Shown: one piece after another, positions 1 through 9,474 of the stretch
Position numbering within the stretch: the first letter of the stretch is position 1
Layout of the letters: each line of letters begins with the position of its first letter
NCBI GenBank assembly: GCA_903895195.1
Contig: CAITSZ010000011.1
Location: 62,001-126,000 of the forward strand
Length of the DNA stretch: 64,000 nt
Direction of reading: 5' to 3'
DNA from: an uncultured Chlorobiaceae bacterium
GTDB taxonomy: Bacteria; Bacteroidota; Chlorobiia; Chlorobiales; Chlorobiaceae
Notes under the pieces: model-generated
Database searches by the model: none
What the model was told of the DNA's origin: nothing
Seen by the model: only the letters and a program-made list of their open reading frames with translations
Program-made: the position numbers and the translations under genes

Positions 1-51
1 GTGACCTATATGTAATATGAAGATAACCGTTAATAAAAAAGGAGAAGAGTT

Positions 52-708
52 ATGGCCGCTTTTGATTTTGGTCTTAAAGTCGATCCGCAGCTGTTCGATC
101 AACAGTTCAATGCACCTGTATCCGTTAATTCTCAGGACTATATCAGGCAGGGTTGGGAGATGTTCAAAGAGCACATCGGCGAGTTCGTCGGATTCACTCT
201 CATTGTTTTTGTCGCGTCTGCATTAAGTTCCTCCCTGCATGCTCCGGGCTCCTTTATTTTTTCTGCAATTGCTGCCTCGTTTTATGCCGGATACAGCATT
301 GTCGCCTTCATGACAGTAAAGGGAAAGCCTTTTCAATTCGGAGATTTTTTCAGGGGCTTCAATTATTTTCTTCCTCTGTTTCTTTCCAGTCTTGCTGGTG
401 GCCTGCTGGTAAGCATAGGATTTGTACTCCTTATTGTTCCTGGTGTTTATCTTGCCGTAGGATATATGTTTGCCACCTTTCTTATCATTGATTACCGGAT
501 GGATTTCTGGTCTGCTATGGAGATCAGCCGTAAAATCATTACCAGAAACTGGTTCTCTTTTTTTGGTTTTGCGTTGGTCCTTTGCGCACTTAATTTTTTA
601 GGTCTGCTGCTTCTTGGTGTGGGACTTCTTGTAACCGTGCCTGTTTCGGCTTGTGCAGCGGCCATTGCCTACAAGGAGATTATAGGTCTCTCTTCGACGG
701 ACTGGTAG
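52..708 (+). CDS. Multi-pass inner-membrane protein of unknown function
   Basis: A 218-residue protein whose first 55 residues are soluble. About five or six hydrophobic segments follow (roughly residues 45-85, 100-150 and 165-215), many of them rich in Leu, Val, Gly and Phe. A good Shine-Dalgarno (GGAG, 41-44) precedes the ATG at 52. The pattern resembles the loosely defined DUF975/glycerophosphodiester-phosphodiesterase-type integral membrane proteins, where a soluble N-terminus leads into a compact helical bundle. No catalytic motif is visible and I assign no function. It stands alone: the next gene starts about 370 bases downstream, beyond a hairpin-rich gap. Confidence 0.75.
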   Translation: MAAFDFGLKVDPQLFDQQFNAPVSVNSQDYIRQGWEMFKEHIGEFVGFTLIVFVASALSSSLHAPGSFIFSAIAASFYAGYSIVAFMTVKGKPFQFGDFFRGFNYFLPLFLSSLAGGLLVSIGFVLLIVPGVYLAVGYMFATFLIIDYRMDFWSAMEISRKIITRNWFSFFGFALVLCALNFLGLLLLGVGLLVTVPVSACAAAIAYKEIIGLSSTDW

Positions 709-1077
709 CCATTACAAATATTTTACTTTTGGTAATGAAAAACAGGCTGTTCCTATAACGAAAAAGCGCGTATTCAGAAAAGCCTGCAAGTGCGGACAGA
801 ACTCCGTCAGATTTGACGGTGACGGGAAAAAATACTATCCTTCCTGAGTATTTTTCCCGGCGGTTTCTTGTTGTAGAGTATTTTCGGATTCAAGAGGGAC
901 TTTCTTTTCCCCGAGGAAAAAATCGACTTACCATAAAATGGTGGTTCCAATTCTCTCTGTTGTCATGCAGAGGCAGTACAAAGCTTTTTTTATCGCTAAC
1001 ATTCAGGAGTTTCGGCTTTTGTTTATGCCGGTTTCCCTTGTTTGGGGAAACAGGTTTAATCCCGTGAGAGGTTGCTT
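709..1077. other. Gene-free stretch with several short hairpins
   Basis: No convincing gene is present. Four inverted repeats stand out: CCGTCA/TGACGG (804-809/814-819, loop of 4); CGGGAAAAAATACT/AGTATTTTTCCCG (823-836/847-859, one unpaired A); TTTTCC/GGAAAA (905-910/915-920, loop CCGA); and GTTTCCC/GGGAAAC (1031-1037/1045-1051). None is followed by a clear T-run, so they are not textbook intrinsic terminators. They may form a structured 3' end for the membrane-protein transcript, a leader for the L,D-transpeptidase gene, or a small RNA. A GAGAGG ribosome-binding site at 1066-1071 serves the next gene. Confidence 0.55.
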
Positions 1078-1824
1078 ATGATTCGATTGATTTCCATGCT
1101 TTTTATGATGCTGATGATGGTATTTCCTTCCGAAGGACGCTCGCTCGGTTTTGAAAACAAAGCTTTCCGCACTACTCTTTCGGTACTCTCCCAATCTCCG
1201 GAACTGAAAAATAAAATAGATCCATTGGTGCTCAGCAAGGCACTTTCCGGTTATTATTCCCTTAAAGAACAGGGAAAGGTCAATCGTGATGGTATTCTTA
1301 CCATCATTGATTTTAATCGGGCATCAATTGATGAACGACTTTTTGTCATTGACATAAACCAATGTCGATTGCTTTATTCAGGGCTTGTTGCACATGGAAG
1401 CGGCAGCGGTGAAAATTATGCGGAAAGTTTTTCCAACGCACATGGTTCTCATCGGAGCAGTCTCGGATTTTATACCACCGGTGAGACCTATGACGGAAAA
1501 AACGGCTATTCTCTTAAACTTGCAGGTATGGAAAGGGGGATTAACGACAATGCCGAAGCAAGAAGCATCGTCATTCATGGGGCTGCTTATGTCTCCTATG
1601 ATTATATCAGGCAGCATGGGCGCCTTGGTAGAAGTCAGGGGTGTCCCGCACTCTCTTTTGACACTCTTCAGCAGGTTATTGACCTTATTAAAGGCGGAAG
1701 CTGTCTCTTTATCTATCATGGAGACAGTGACTATGCAATCAAGTCACCACTGCTCAATCCTGATCTTGTCTTTCTGCACTCGTTAAGGCCGAATCGTAGT
1801 ATAAACGCATACCAAAACGTATGA
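1078..1824 (+). CDS. Murein L,D-transpeptidase catalytic domain protein (YkuD_2 type)
   Basis: This is a peptidoglycan L,D-transpeptidase-like enzyme that probably acts in the periplasm. The start is placed at the ATG with GAGAGG six bases upstream; a TTG six bases earlier is in frame but badly placed. The N-terminus (MIRLISMLFMMLMMVF) is a signal peptide. The catalytic region has a conserved His in SIVIHGAAY and the Cys motif HGRLGRSQGCPAL near residue 200, the form typical of the YkuD_2 branch rather than the SHGC form of classical YkuD. The stop overlaps the next start (ATGA), so it is translationally coupled to a second L,D-transpeptidase. The substrate, cross-linking or lipoprotein attachment, cannot be told. 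Confidence 0.85.
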   Translation: MIRLISMLFMMLMMVFPSEGRSLGFENKAFRTTLSVLSQSPELKNKIDPLVLSKALSGYYSLKEQGKVNRDGILTIIDFNRASIDERLFVIDINQCRLLYSGLVAHGSGSGENYAESFSNAHGSHRSSLGFYTTGETYDGKNGYSLKLAGMERGINDNAEARSIVIHGAAYVSYDYIRQHGRLGRSQGCPALSFDTLQQVIDLIKGGSCLFIYHGDSDYAIKSPLLNPDLVFLHSLRPNRSINAYQNV

Positions 1825-3500
1825 TCGGTATTTTTCTTCTCTGGCTTGCTTTCAGTCCGGTTAAGCCTGTTCCGGAAAGACATGCTGTTTCTCCTCAGGT
1901 GCACCTTCAGCACAAGCAAGAGAATTCTCTTGTTCCTCAAAAGAGCCATCCCGGCAATAGTATAGCAGAACATATCCGACGCCATTTTGACCGCCACTCG
2001 CATCAGAAAGGCTCCGGCATTACTGAATCTTTGCCCCTCGGCAGCAATCTGGCCCGCTTCTATTCGACAAGAAGTTTTTATCCAGTATGGACCAAGCCTC
2101 TCTTGGTTTCAGAGCTTATCTCTGCAGTTGAAGGAGCTCTTGACGACGGTCTTGATCCTGCTGATTACCATATGAGTCAAATCAGGGAGTTTCAAAGCAA
2201 CCCTCCGGTTACTCCCGAAATGCAGGCAAGGTATGATCTGCTTCTGACTGATGCTTTTTTTACCCTGGCACATCATCTTCGTTACGGTAAGGTCAATCCG
2301 CGCAGCCTTGACCCGGATTGGAATCTCACTGCCACAGTCAGTCGCAGCGCCCTTGAATACAAACTTCAGAACGCCATTGCAACTGAACGTATAGCATTGG
2401 TATTAAAAGAGCTCCGGCCACAATACTCCAAATATAACCAGCTCAGATCGGCGCTTGCAAAGTTCCGGGCAATTGCCCGCGAAGGCGGCTGGCCGACATT
2501 TTCCCCAGGGCCGAGTCTGAAAGAGGGAGTCAGAGATGAGAGGGTTATTCTGTTGCGTAAACGTCTTGAAGCATCAGGAGATATTGCCGTGTTGAAACCC
2601 GACACATCAAAGGTTTTCAGCAGGGAGCTGGCAGATGCTGTCAAGCACTTCCAGAAACGTAACGGTACTGAGCCCGATGGAGTGGTAGGTCCAGCTACCG
2701 TAAAGAGTATGAATATCCCTGTTGAGAGGCGTATTGACCGGATTCGCATCAATCTCGAACGCAACCGTTGGTTTTTAAGCGATGTCGAGCCAACCTATAT
2801 CATGGTTAATATTCCGGATTTTACCCTTCATTATGTTGAAAACGGCCGTAATCGTTGGCAGACAAGGGTGATTGTCGGCCAACCAACCCGTAAAACACCG
2901 GTCTTTAAAGCCCAAATGCAGTATATTGTTTTAAACCCGCAATGGGTCATTCCTCCAAACATTCTTGAAAAAGATGCCCTTCCCGGTATTCGCAAAAATC
3001 TTTCCTACCTCAGCCACAAAAACCTGAACGTTCTTGACCGGAACGGCACTCTTGTCGATCCTGCCTCCGTTAACTGGACACAATATACAAGTACCAACTT
3101 GCCCTATCGCCTTCAGCAGTCCTCCGGAGATCAGGGGTCACTCGGGAGGATCAAGTTTCTGCTGCCGAACAAGCATATTGTTTATCTCCATGATACGCCA
3201 CAGAAAGAGCTGTTTAAAAAGAGCTCCAGGTCTTTCAGTTCGGGATGTATCAGAGTGGAAAATCCGTTAGAACTTGCCGAACTGGTGCTTCAGGATAGTG
3301 TCAAATGGAGCATGGAGCGAATCAGGCTCGCTGTTGATGCAAAAAAAACCAGGACGGTTTCTTTGCCGAAACAAATTCCGGTTTTTATTCTTTATCTTAC
3401 AGCAGTTGCTGAAGGTGATGATATCCTGTTCCTTGATGATCTTTATGGAAGGGATAGTGACGTGTTAACTGCTCTTAACAAGCCGGTACCAACATTCTAA
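1821..3500 (+). CDS. YcbB/LdtD-like L,D-transpeptidase with peptidoglycan-binding domain
   Basis: A 559-residue enzyme predicted to form 3-3 cross-links in peptidoglycan. A short hydrophobic N-terminus (MIGIFLLWLAF) could export or anchor it. The middle (about residues 60-220) matches the alpha-helical scaffold region of the LdtD family. A PG_binding_1 domain follows (about 235-300, ending in a PDGVVGPATV motif). The YkuD catalytic domain (about 320-500) has the His in YLHDTPQKELF and the Cys motif SSGCIRV. The start ATG overlaps the upstream stop as ATGA. Two different L,D-transpeptidases in one operon suggests a dedicated cell-wall remodelling unit. Confidence 0.88.
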   Translation: MIGIFLLWLAFSPVKPVPERHAVSPQVHLQHKQENSLVPQKSHPGNSIAEHIRRHFDRHSHQKGSGITESLPLGSNLARFYSTRSFYPVWTKPLLVSELISAVEGALDDGLDPADYHMSQIREFQSNPPVTPEMQARYDLLLTDAFFTLAHHLRYGKVNPRSLDPDWNLTATVSRSALEYKLQNAIATERIALVLKELRPQYSKYNQLRSALAKFRAIAREGGWPTFSPGPSLKEGVRDERVILLRKRLEASGDIAVLKPDTSKVFSRELADAVKHFQKRNGTEPDGVVGPATVKSMNIPVERRIDRIRINLERNRWFLSDVEPTYIMVNIPDFTLHYVENGRNRWQTRVIVGQPTRKTPVFKAQMQYIVLNPQWVIPPNILEKDALPGIRKNLSYLSHKNLNVLDRNGTLVDPASVNWTQYTSTNLPYRLQQSSGDQGSLGRIKFLLPNKHIVYLHDTPQKELFKKSSRSFSSGCIRVENPLELAELVLQDSVKWSMERIRLAVDAKKTRTVSLPKQIPVFILYLTAVAEGDDILFLDDLYGRDSDVLTALNKPVPTF

Positions 3501-3511
3501 ACTGAAAGCTG

Positions 3512-3982
3512 ATGTCATTTTCTGTAGTGATCAATATTCAAAGGGAGTTTCAAACTTCCTGCACTCCCGAAAAAGTGTTCGGGCTTCTTGCCGATGTTCC
3601 ACGTTCCGCCTCCCATTTTCCCAAAGTTGACAAGCTTGTTGATTTGGGAGACAACGCCTTTCGCTGGGAGATGGAAAAAATAAGTATAGCCAGCTACACC
3701 CTCCAGCAAACCATATATGCATCCCGCTACACCGCAGATGCTGCAGCCCGAAAGGTTACCTGGACGCCCGTTCAGGGAGTTGGCAATGCTATCGTTGAGG
3801 GCGAGTGGGTCATTACTCCGAAAGAGGGAGGCACAAAAGTGACTCTCAACACGAAAGGCGATCTGACAGTTGATTTTCCTTCGTTTCTGGAGTTTATAAT
3901 CTCTCCGCTTGTTGTCATGGAGTTCACTTCCATGATCGATCGCTATCTGGCGAACCTGAAGGAGACGTTCAGCTCACTCTAA
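3512..3982 (+). CDS. SRPBCC-family lipid/ligand-binding protein
   Basis: A 156-residue protein with the START/Bet v1-like (polyketide cyclase/dehydrase, coenzyme Q-binding COQ10-like) layout. An N-terminal strand is followed by CTPEKVFGLLADV and a helix. Strands alternate through TKVTLNTKGDL, and a long C-terminal helix (about residues 128-155) closes the cavity. No catalytic residue can be read. Its gene starts 11 bases after the L,D-transpeptidase, so it may be co-transcribed. In this fold the ligand is usually hydrophobic, such as a lipid, quinone or tetrapyrrole; which one is not shown. Confidence 0.7.
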   Translation: MSFSVVINIQREFQTSCTPEKVFGLLADVPRSASHFPKVDKLVDLGDNAFRWEMEKISIASYTLQQTIYASRYTADAAARKVTWTPVQGVGNAIVEGEWVITPKEGGTKVTLNTKGDLTVDFPSFLEFIISPLVVMEFTSMIDRYLANLKETFSSL

Positions 3983-4032
3983 ATGCACAAGAAGGGTAAT
4001 TTTATGTATGAAAGTGCCCGGTAACACCAGAA

Positions 4033-4647
4033 ATGTATACCACCCCGCTACATATTATCGCGATCGTAGGAAGTTATCGTAAAGGTGGAATTATAGATTC
4101 AGCGATCGATCAAATCCTTGCATCAGCTCATGAAGCTGGCGCAAAGACCGGCAAGATTTATTTAATCGACAGGCATCTTTCATTCTGTACCAATTGCAGA
4201 AGCTGCACTCAGCATGCAGGCCCTCAATATGGCGCCTGTGTGCTTGATGACGATATGGCCGTTATTCTTCGTGAGCTGGATCGGGCTGATGCTATTATAT
4301 CAGGCTCCCCAATGAATGCAGGGACGGTTACTGCGGTGATGAAAGTGTTTATAGAGCGGCTTGTCTGTACCGCATACTGGCCATGGGGAGCCCCTGCTCC
4401 GAAAAATCGAAATCCTGAAAAGAAGAAACAGGCGGTTCTTGTTGCATCTTCAGCAGCTCCTGCTTTTATGGCAAACGTTACCGGAGATATTACGGCAAGT
4501 CTCAAAACTGCAGCAGGCATGCTTGGAGCCCGGGCAATCGGCACACTTTTTATCGGTTTGGCTGCACAACAGCAACATCAGGAAATCAGCCGACGCACAA
4601 GAAAAAAAGCTCAACTTCTCGGCAAAAAACTTGCTGCCGGCCGGTAA
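4033..4647 (+). CDS. Flavodoxin-fold NAD(P)H-dependent FMN reductase, iron-sulfur-flavoprotein-like
   Basis: A 204-residue member of the NADPH-dependent FMN reductase / iron-sulfur flavoprotein superfamily. The flavin phosphate loop is near residues 12-22 (GSYRKGGIIDSA). A cysteine set follows at C52, C55, C58 and C69. The first three (C-x2-C-x2-C) match the cluster motif of archaeal iron-sulfur flavoproteins, though the fourth Cys is farther away than usual. GSPMNAGTVTAVMKVFIERL is the flavin-ring loop of the family. It probably moves electrons between a nicotinamide or ferredoxin donor and an unknown acceptor. Cluster binding is inference. Confidence 0.75.
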   Translation: MYTTPLHIIAIVGSYRKGGIIDSAIDQILASAHEAGAKTGKIYLIDRHLSFCTNCRSCTQHAGPQYGACVLDDDMAVILRELDRADAIISGSPMNAGTVTAVMKVFIERLVCTAYWPWGAPAPKNRNPEKKKQAVLVASSAAPAFMANVTGDITASLKTAAGMLGARAIGTLFIGLAAQQQHQEISRRTRKKAQLLGKKLAAGR

Positions 4648-4684
4648 TTAAAAAGGAGATTCAACCCTGTTAATCACGGATATT

Positions 4685-4942
4685 ATGAAACTCTTTCTGC
4701 ACAGGACTCAGGATATAAGACCGAACAAAACAACTCTTCCTGAACCACTCAAGCCTGCCGCTCTTCACTCTTCTCCTGCAATTGCTTATGGAGCAATGGC
4801 TCTTGGTGCTCTGGCCATCGGAGCCCTTGCTATCGGGACACTGGCAATTGGAAGACTTGTTCTTGGCAAACTATCTATCGGTCAGGCTCATATCAAAAGG
4901 CTCGAAATAGATGATCTTATTGTGAAAAAACTTGTGAAGTAA
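4685..4942 (+). CDS. Small protein with five-residue hydrophobic repeats
   Basis: An 85-residue protein with no family I can name. From about residue 38 it is built from consecutive pentads of the form (I/L)-G-x-L-(A/V/S): LGALA, IGALA, IGTLA, IGRLV, LGKLS, IGQAH. The pentads then drift into charged ones (IKRLE, IDDLI, VKKLV). The spacing of five and the central Leu recall pentapeptide-repeat proteins, which fold as a right-handed beta-helix, but the helix here would have only about two coils. A glycine-rich membrane hairpin is the alternative. It follows the flavoprotein gene by 37 bases. Confidence 0.6.
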   Translation: MKLFLHRTQDIRPNKTTLPEPLKPAALHSSPAIAYGAMALGALAIGALAIGTLAIGRLVLGKLSIGQAHIKRLEIDDLIVKKLVK

Positions 4943-5077
4943 CACAAGAAGTCTACGAAAAGGATATATGTTGTTATCAGTTATTTAGACTGATCATCCT
5001 GAACCCGAGCTCTCTTTGATGCTGCAAAAAAGGATAAGCTCCCTGCCAACCATAAACGAAAGATCAACTGAGGTCCT

Positions 5078-5641
5078 TTGAAAAAAAAACTGAAATTGGA
5101 CGATATGAATGTCGTCACCGAATCCATTGTGTTTGATGAGTTGTTTCCAATGTATCAGCAAGTGTTAGGTGCTGATTTCGATGCATACAAAAATCATTGT
5201 TTGCGGGTTTTCAATTTTTGTCGCGTACTCGCAGGAAAAGGGGCTGATGCTGATAAAATTGCTATTGCCACGTTCTTTCATGATATCGGCATTTGGACCG
5301 ACAATACGTTTGACTACCTCATCCCGTCTCAGTTGCTCTGCCGAAGATATCTGGAGCAAACAGGCAGAGTCGAATGGTCCGACGAAATAGATGCAATGAT
5401 CAGCGAGCATCATAAGCTTACTCAATATGAGGTAAATCCCTCATGGCTTGTTGAAGCGTTCAGAAAAGCTGATTGGATAGATATGACCGGCGGATTGCTC
5501 AGATGTCGTCTGCCTGATGATTTTATTACAGATGTCATTTATGCATTGCCTAATGCCGGATTCCATAAAAAACTGGTTGCACTTTTTATGGCGCGGCTGA
5601 AAAGCCATCCCTTCAATCCATTACCGATGATGAAGCTGTAG
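5078..5641 (+). CDS. HD-domain metal-dependent phosphohydrolase
   Basis: A 187-residue HD-superfamily protein. The metal ligands are visible as HCLRVFNF (first His), FHDIGIW (the HD pair), and EHHKL further on, spread over about residues 40-115 as expected for a compact single HD domain. Substrates in this superfamily include nucleotides and cyclic nucleotides; none can be inferred here. The start is uncertain: TTG at 5078 has a GAGG four bases away, while an in-frame ATG at 5105 has no clear ribosome-binding site. The gene converges on metH. Confidence 0.72.
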   Translation: MKKKLKLDDMNVVTESIVFDELFPMYQQVLGADFDAYKNHCLRVFNFCRVLAGKGADADKIAIATFFHDIGIWTDNTFDYLIPSQLLCRRYLEQTGRVEWSDEIDAMISEHHKLTQYEVNPSWLVEAFRKADWIDMTGGLLRCRLPDDFITDVIYALPNAGFHKKLVALFMARLKSHPFNPLPMMKL

Positions 5642-5653
5642 TGCCGGAAAATG

Positions 5654-5687
5654 CCACAAGGTTATTATAGCCCTCATAACCTTGTGG
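5654..5687. terminator. Convergent-gene hairpin, possible bidirectional terminator
   Basis: A perfect 12-bp inverted repeat (CCACAAGGTTAT, 5654-5665, with ATAACCTTGTGG, 5676-5687) with a 10-base loop lies between the HD-hydrolase stop and the metH stop. Position and symmetry suggest it serves both genes. There is no strong T-run on either side, so it may act in 3'-end protection rather than as a classical intrinsic terminator. Confidence 0.5.
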
Positions 5688-5704
5688 ATGACAGTCAGCA
5701 CCCT

Positions 5705-8700
5705 TTATTCCAGATCGTAGTTTAATACCGGGGCCAGCCATTTTTCCGCCTCTTTAACCGTCATCCCTTTGCGCAGGGCGTAATCCTCAACCTGATCCCT
5801 GCAGATTTTACCGAGCATAAAGTATTTTGCCGACGGATGAGCGAAGTAAAGGCCGCTGACCGATGACGCAGGGTTCATGGCAAAAGTTTCGGTCAGGGTA
5901 ATACCGGTGTTTGTTTCTGCGTTCAAAAGTGTAAACAGTTCTGCTTTTTCAGTATGGTCGGGGCTGGATGGATAGCCCGAAGCGGGGCGGATGCCCTGAT
6001 AGTTTTCCTTAAGAAGGTCTTCACTCTTGAGATTTTCTTTCGGGGCGTAACCCCAGAGTTCACGCCGTACTTTTTCATGGAGCATTTCGGCAAAAGCCTC
6101 GGCCAGGCGGTCCGTAAGAGCCTGCGTCATGATACGATGGTAGTCGTCCTGATCATCCATGAACTCTTTGAGCAGTTTTTCGATGCCGAGTCCAGCAGTA
6201 ACGGCAAATCCTCCGATGTAGTCATGTAACCCGAGCTCTTTCGATGCAATAAAATCAGCAAGCGCCAGATTTGGTTCACCTGCTTCTTTTTCCTGCTGCT
6301 GACGAAGGGTGTGCAGGGTCATGAGCACGGTTTTACGGCTTTCGTCTGCATAAACCTCAATATCGTCTCCCGTGCCGTTGGCAGGGAAAATACCTGCAAC
6401 TCCTTTCAGGCCGAGCAAGGTTTCTTTTTCGATCCTCTCAAGCAGTATGTTCGCATCATCAAACAGTTTTTTTGCCTCTATGCCGTTATCTGAATGGTCA
6501 AAAATTTCCGGGTAGCGTCCGTGCAGCTCCCATGCCATGAAAAAGGGAGTCCAATCAATATAGGGGCGCAGTGCCCCGACGGTGACATTCTCAAGCAGGG
6601 TGATCCCCGGCTTAAGGGGCTTGTAGACAGTAGTCTCATCCCACTGCAGCGAAGGACGTTTCAAGCGTGCTTCAGTGAGCGTCAGGTACTTTTTTGATGT
6701 TGTGCGCGCGGCATGGCTCTCTCTCAGTCCAGCCTGTTCTTTTTTCAGCTCCGCAATGTAATTCGGGCTGAGCGAAGGATTGAGCAGACTGTTGACCACA
6801 GGAACACTTCTGGAGGCATCAAGCACCTGCACAACCGCTCCTGAATAGACAGGAGCTATTTTTACAGCGGTATGTATTCTTGAAGTCGTTGCTCCTCCGA
6901 TCAGGAGAGGAATTTTCATGCCGAGCCGTTCCATTTCGCTGGCTACATAGACCATTTCGTCAAGCGAAGGCGTAATGAGTCCACTCAGTCCAATCAGGTC
7001 AGCTTTTTCACGAACGGCAGCTTCAAGAATTTTTTCGCAGGGCATCATGACACCGATATCAACGACATCGTAGTTATTGCAGGCAAGTACAACAGCGACA
7101 ATATTTTTGCCGATATCGTGCACGTCACCTTTAACTGTAGCAAGCAGTACTTTTGCTTTAGCACGGGTATCCTTGTTCAGAGCCTTTTCTGCTTCAATGA
7201 AAGGAAGAAGGTGGGCTACGGAACGTTTCATGACACGGGCACTTTTAACAACCTGAGGCAGAAACATTTTGCCTTCGGCAAAGAGGTCTCCGATTGCATT
7301 CATGCCGTTCATCAGCGGCCCTTCAATAACCTGCAGCGGACTCGGGTAGAGCTGACGGGCTTCTTCTGTATCCTCTTCGATGAACTCTACAATGCCTTTG
7401 ATCAATGCGTGGCGAAGCCGTTCCTCAACGGGAGCACTGCGCCATTCGGCCGCTTTAGCCTCGGATTTTTCACCCCCGCCGCTGATTGTTTCAGCAAAGT
7501 TCACCAGGCGTTCGGTAGCGTCAGAACGGCGGTTGAGCAGAACATCCTCAACCCGAACCAGTAATTCCGGCTCTATATCTTCATAAATTGCCAGCTGGCC
7601 GGCATTGACAATGCCCATGTCAAGTCCTGCACGAATGGAATGGTAAAGAAATGCAGCGTGCATGGCCTCCCGAACGGGTTCATTACCGCGGAAAGAGAAG
7701 GATACGTTGCTGATACCGCCGGAAATCTTTGCAAAGGGAAGGTTCTCCTTGATCCAGCGCACTGTCTGAATAAAATCAACAGCGTAGTTGTTATGCTCCT
7801 CGATGCCGGTTGCAACGGTCAGGACGTTTGGATCGAAAATAATATCCTCGGGAGGGAAGCCTGCCTCAAGAGTCAGAATGTCATAAGCGCGTTTGCAGAT
7901 AGCAATGCGGCGTTCATAGCTGTCGGCCTGTCCCTGTTCGTCAAACGCCATGACCACGGTTGAGGCACCGTATTGGAGAATTTTTTGTGCACGCTCCTTG
8001 AAAATCTCCTCACCCTCCTTCAGACTGATGGAGTTGACGATGCTTTTTCCCTGAACGCACTGGAGTCCTTTTTCAATAACCGACCATTTCGAGCTGTCGA
8101 TCATTATCGGTACGCGGGAGATTTCAGGTTCAGATGCGATAAGATTGAGAAACTCCTTCATCACTTGTTCAGAGTCGAGCATCCCCTCATCCAGATTGAT
8201 ATCAATAACCTGTGCGCCGCTTTCAACCTGCTGGCGGGCAATGGAGAGTGCCTCATCGTAGTTGCCCTCTTTGATAAGGCGTGCAAATTTTTTTGATCCG
8301 GTTACATTGGTTCGTTCGCCAATATTGATAAACCCTGTTGTGCTGTTGACCCGGAGCGGTTCAAGTCCGGAGAGCATCAGTTCATGTTGTTTTGCCGGGC
8401 GAAGGCGCGGTTTCAGTGTTCTGACCGCTTCGGCAATAGCCTTGATATGCTGAGGTGTTGTCCCGCAGCACCCTCCGACAATATTGACAAAACCTGAAGT
8501 TGCAAAGTCAGCAATTTGGGCGGCCATATATTCAGGAGAGTCGTCATACTCTCCGAACTCGTTCGGAAGTCCCGCATTGGGATAGACGCTTACAAGGCTT
8601 TCCGCAATCCCGGCAAGTGCCGCGATGAATGGGCGCATCTGTTTCGATCCCAGCGCACAGTTCAGGCCGATAGAGAGCAGATCCGGCATATGGCCGATAG

Positions 8701-9391
8701 ATATCCAGAAAGCCTCAGTTGTCTGGCCCGAGAGGGTCCGGCCGCTTGCATCAACAACGGTTCCTGATACCATCACAGGAATATGCACCCCGGTACGCTT
8801 GAAAAACTCCTCGATGGAAAAAAGTGCAGCTTTGCAGTTGAGGGTATCAAAGACTGTTTCAACAAGCAGAAGATCAACGCCTCCCTCCATCAATCCTTCA
8901 AGCTGCAAGGTGTAGTTATCCACCACTTCCTGGAAGCTGACTGCCCGGAAGCCAGGGTTGTTGACATCGGGGGAGAGTGAGAGGGTCTTGTTGGTCGGGC
9001 CTATCGAACCAGCAACAAAACGCGGTTTATCAGGGGTACGTGCTGTATACTCGTCAGCAGCCTTTCTTGCCAGTCGGCTGGCTTCAACATTCAGTTCTTT
9101 TACGAGGTTGGATGCATTGTAGTCTGCCTGTGAAATCGGGTTGGCATTGAACGTGTTTGTTTCGATAATGTCAGATCCCGCTTCAAGAAAGTCGCAGTGA
9201 AGTGAGTATATGATATCCGGCCGTGTAAGAACAAGGATATCGTTGTTTCCCATGAGCGGATGCGAATGAGTCGCAAACCGGGTGCCCCGGTAATCTTTTT
9301 CCTGTAGTTTATGGCGCTGGATCATGGTGCCCATTGCACCGTCAAGTACAAGGATGCGCTGTTCGAGCAGGCTTAAGAGTGTGTCCTTCAT
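5705..9391 (-). CDS. metH: Cobalamin-dependent methionine synthase
   Basis: Transfers a methyl group from 5-methyltetrahydrofolate to homocysteine through methylcobalamin. It has 1228 residues, essentially the length of the E. coli enzyme, and all four modules. The homocysteine-binding barrel (1 to about 325) has zinc ligands C245, C308 and C309 ([15 protein letters not shown]). The pterin-binding barrel spans about 350-610. The B12-binding module carries the cobalt-ligand motif [11 protein letters not shown] near residue 755. The C-terminal SAM-dependent reactivation domain ends the protein, with [12 protein letters not shown] near 1150. It is the last gene of a minus-strand run with an esterase, mnmA and ETF-QO. 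The 83 bases upstream are too short for a cobalamin riboswitch. Confidence 0.98.
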   Translation of the reverse strand: MKDTLLSLLEQRILVLDGAMGTMIQRHKLQEKDYRGTRFATHSHPLMGNNDILVLTRPDIIYSLHCDFLEAGSDIIETNTFNANPISQADYNASNLVKELNVEASRLARKAADEYTARTPDKPRFVAGSIGPTNKTLSLSPDVNNPGFRAVSFQEVVDNYTLQLEGLMEGGVDLLLVETVFDTLNCKAALFSIEEFFKRTGVHIPVMVSGTVVDASGRTLSGQTTEAFWISIGHMPDLLSIGLNCALGSKQMRPFIAALAGIAESLVSVYPNAGLPNEFGEYDDSPEYMAAQIADFATSGFVNIVGGCCGTTPQHIKAIAEAVRTLKPRLRPAKQHELMLSGLEPLRVNSTTGFINIGERTNVTGSKKFARLIKEGNYDEALSIARQQVESGAQVIDINLDEGMLDSEQVMKEFLNLIASEPEISRVPIMIDSSKWSVIEKGLQCVQGKSIVNSISLKEGEEIFKERAQKILQYGASTVVMAFDEQGQADSYERRIAICKRAYDILTLEAGFPPEDIIFDPNVLTVATGIEEHNNYAVDFIQTVRWIKENLPFAKISGGISNVSFSFRGNEPVREAMHAAFLYHSIRAGLDMGIVNAGQLAIYEDIEPELLVRVEDVLLNRRSDATERLVNFAETISGGGEKSEAKAAEWRSAPVEERLRHALIKGIVEFIEEDTEEARQLYPSPLQVIEGPLMNGMNAIGDLFAEGKMFLPQVVKSARVMKRSVAHLLPFIEAEKALNKDTRAKAKVLLATVKGDVHDIGKNIVAVVLACNNYDVVDIGVMMPCEKILEAAVREKADLIGLSGLITPSLDEMVYVASEMERLGMKIPLLIGGATTSRIHTAVKIAPVYSGAVVQVLDASRSVPVVNSLLNPSLSPNYIAELKKEQAGLRESHAARTTSKKYLTLTEARLKRPSLQWDETTVYKPLKPGITLLENVTVGALRPYIDWTPFFMAWELHGRYPEIFDHSDNGIEAKKLFDDANILLERIEKETLLGLKGVAGIFPANGTGDDIEVYADESRKTVLMTLHTLRQQQEKEAGEPNLALADFIASKELGLHDYIGGFAVTAGLGIEKLLKEFMDDQDDYHRIMTQALTDRLAEAFAEMLHEKVRRELWGYAPKENLKSEDLLKENYQGIRPASGYPSSPDHTEKAELFTLLNAETNTGITLTETFAMNPASSVSGLYFAHPSAKYFMLGKICRDQVEDYALRKGMTVKEAEKWLAPVLNYDLE

Positions 9392-9474
9392 TCTGATATG
9401 CGGGGAGACGGTTTAAAAAAAAAGAATATACGATTAAGTCATTAATTACTTCTTTGCTGCAGACTCCGGCCATA

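Noticed and set aside
813-1067. 84-codon ORF in the hairpin-rich gap
   Set aside because: Low-complexity composition (runs of Phe, Ser and Leu), a start that lacks a ribosome-binding site and hairpins inside it; read as noncoding.
9392-9474. Cobalamin riboswitch before metH
   Set aside because: The gap upstream of metH is only 83 bases, too short for the element, and no B12-box-like sequence was seen.
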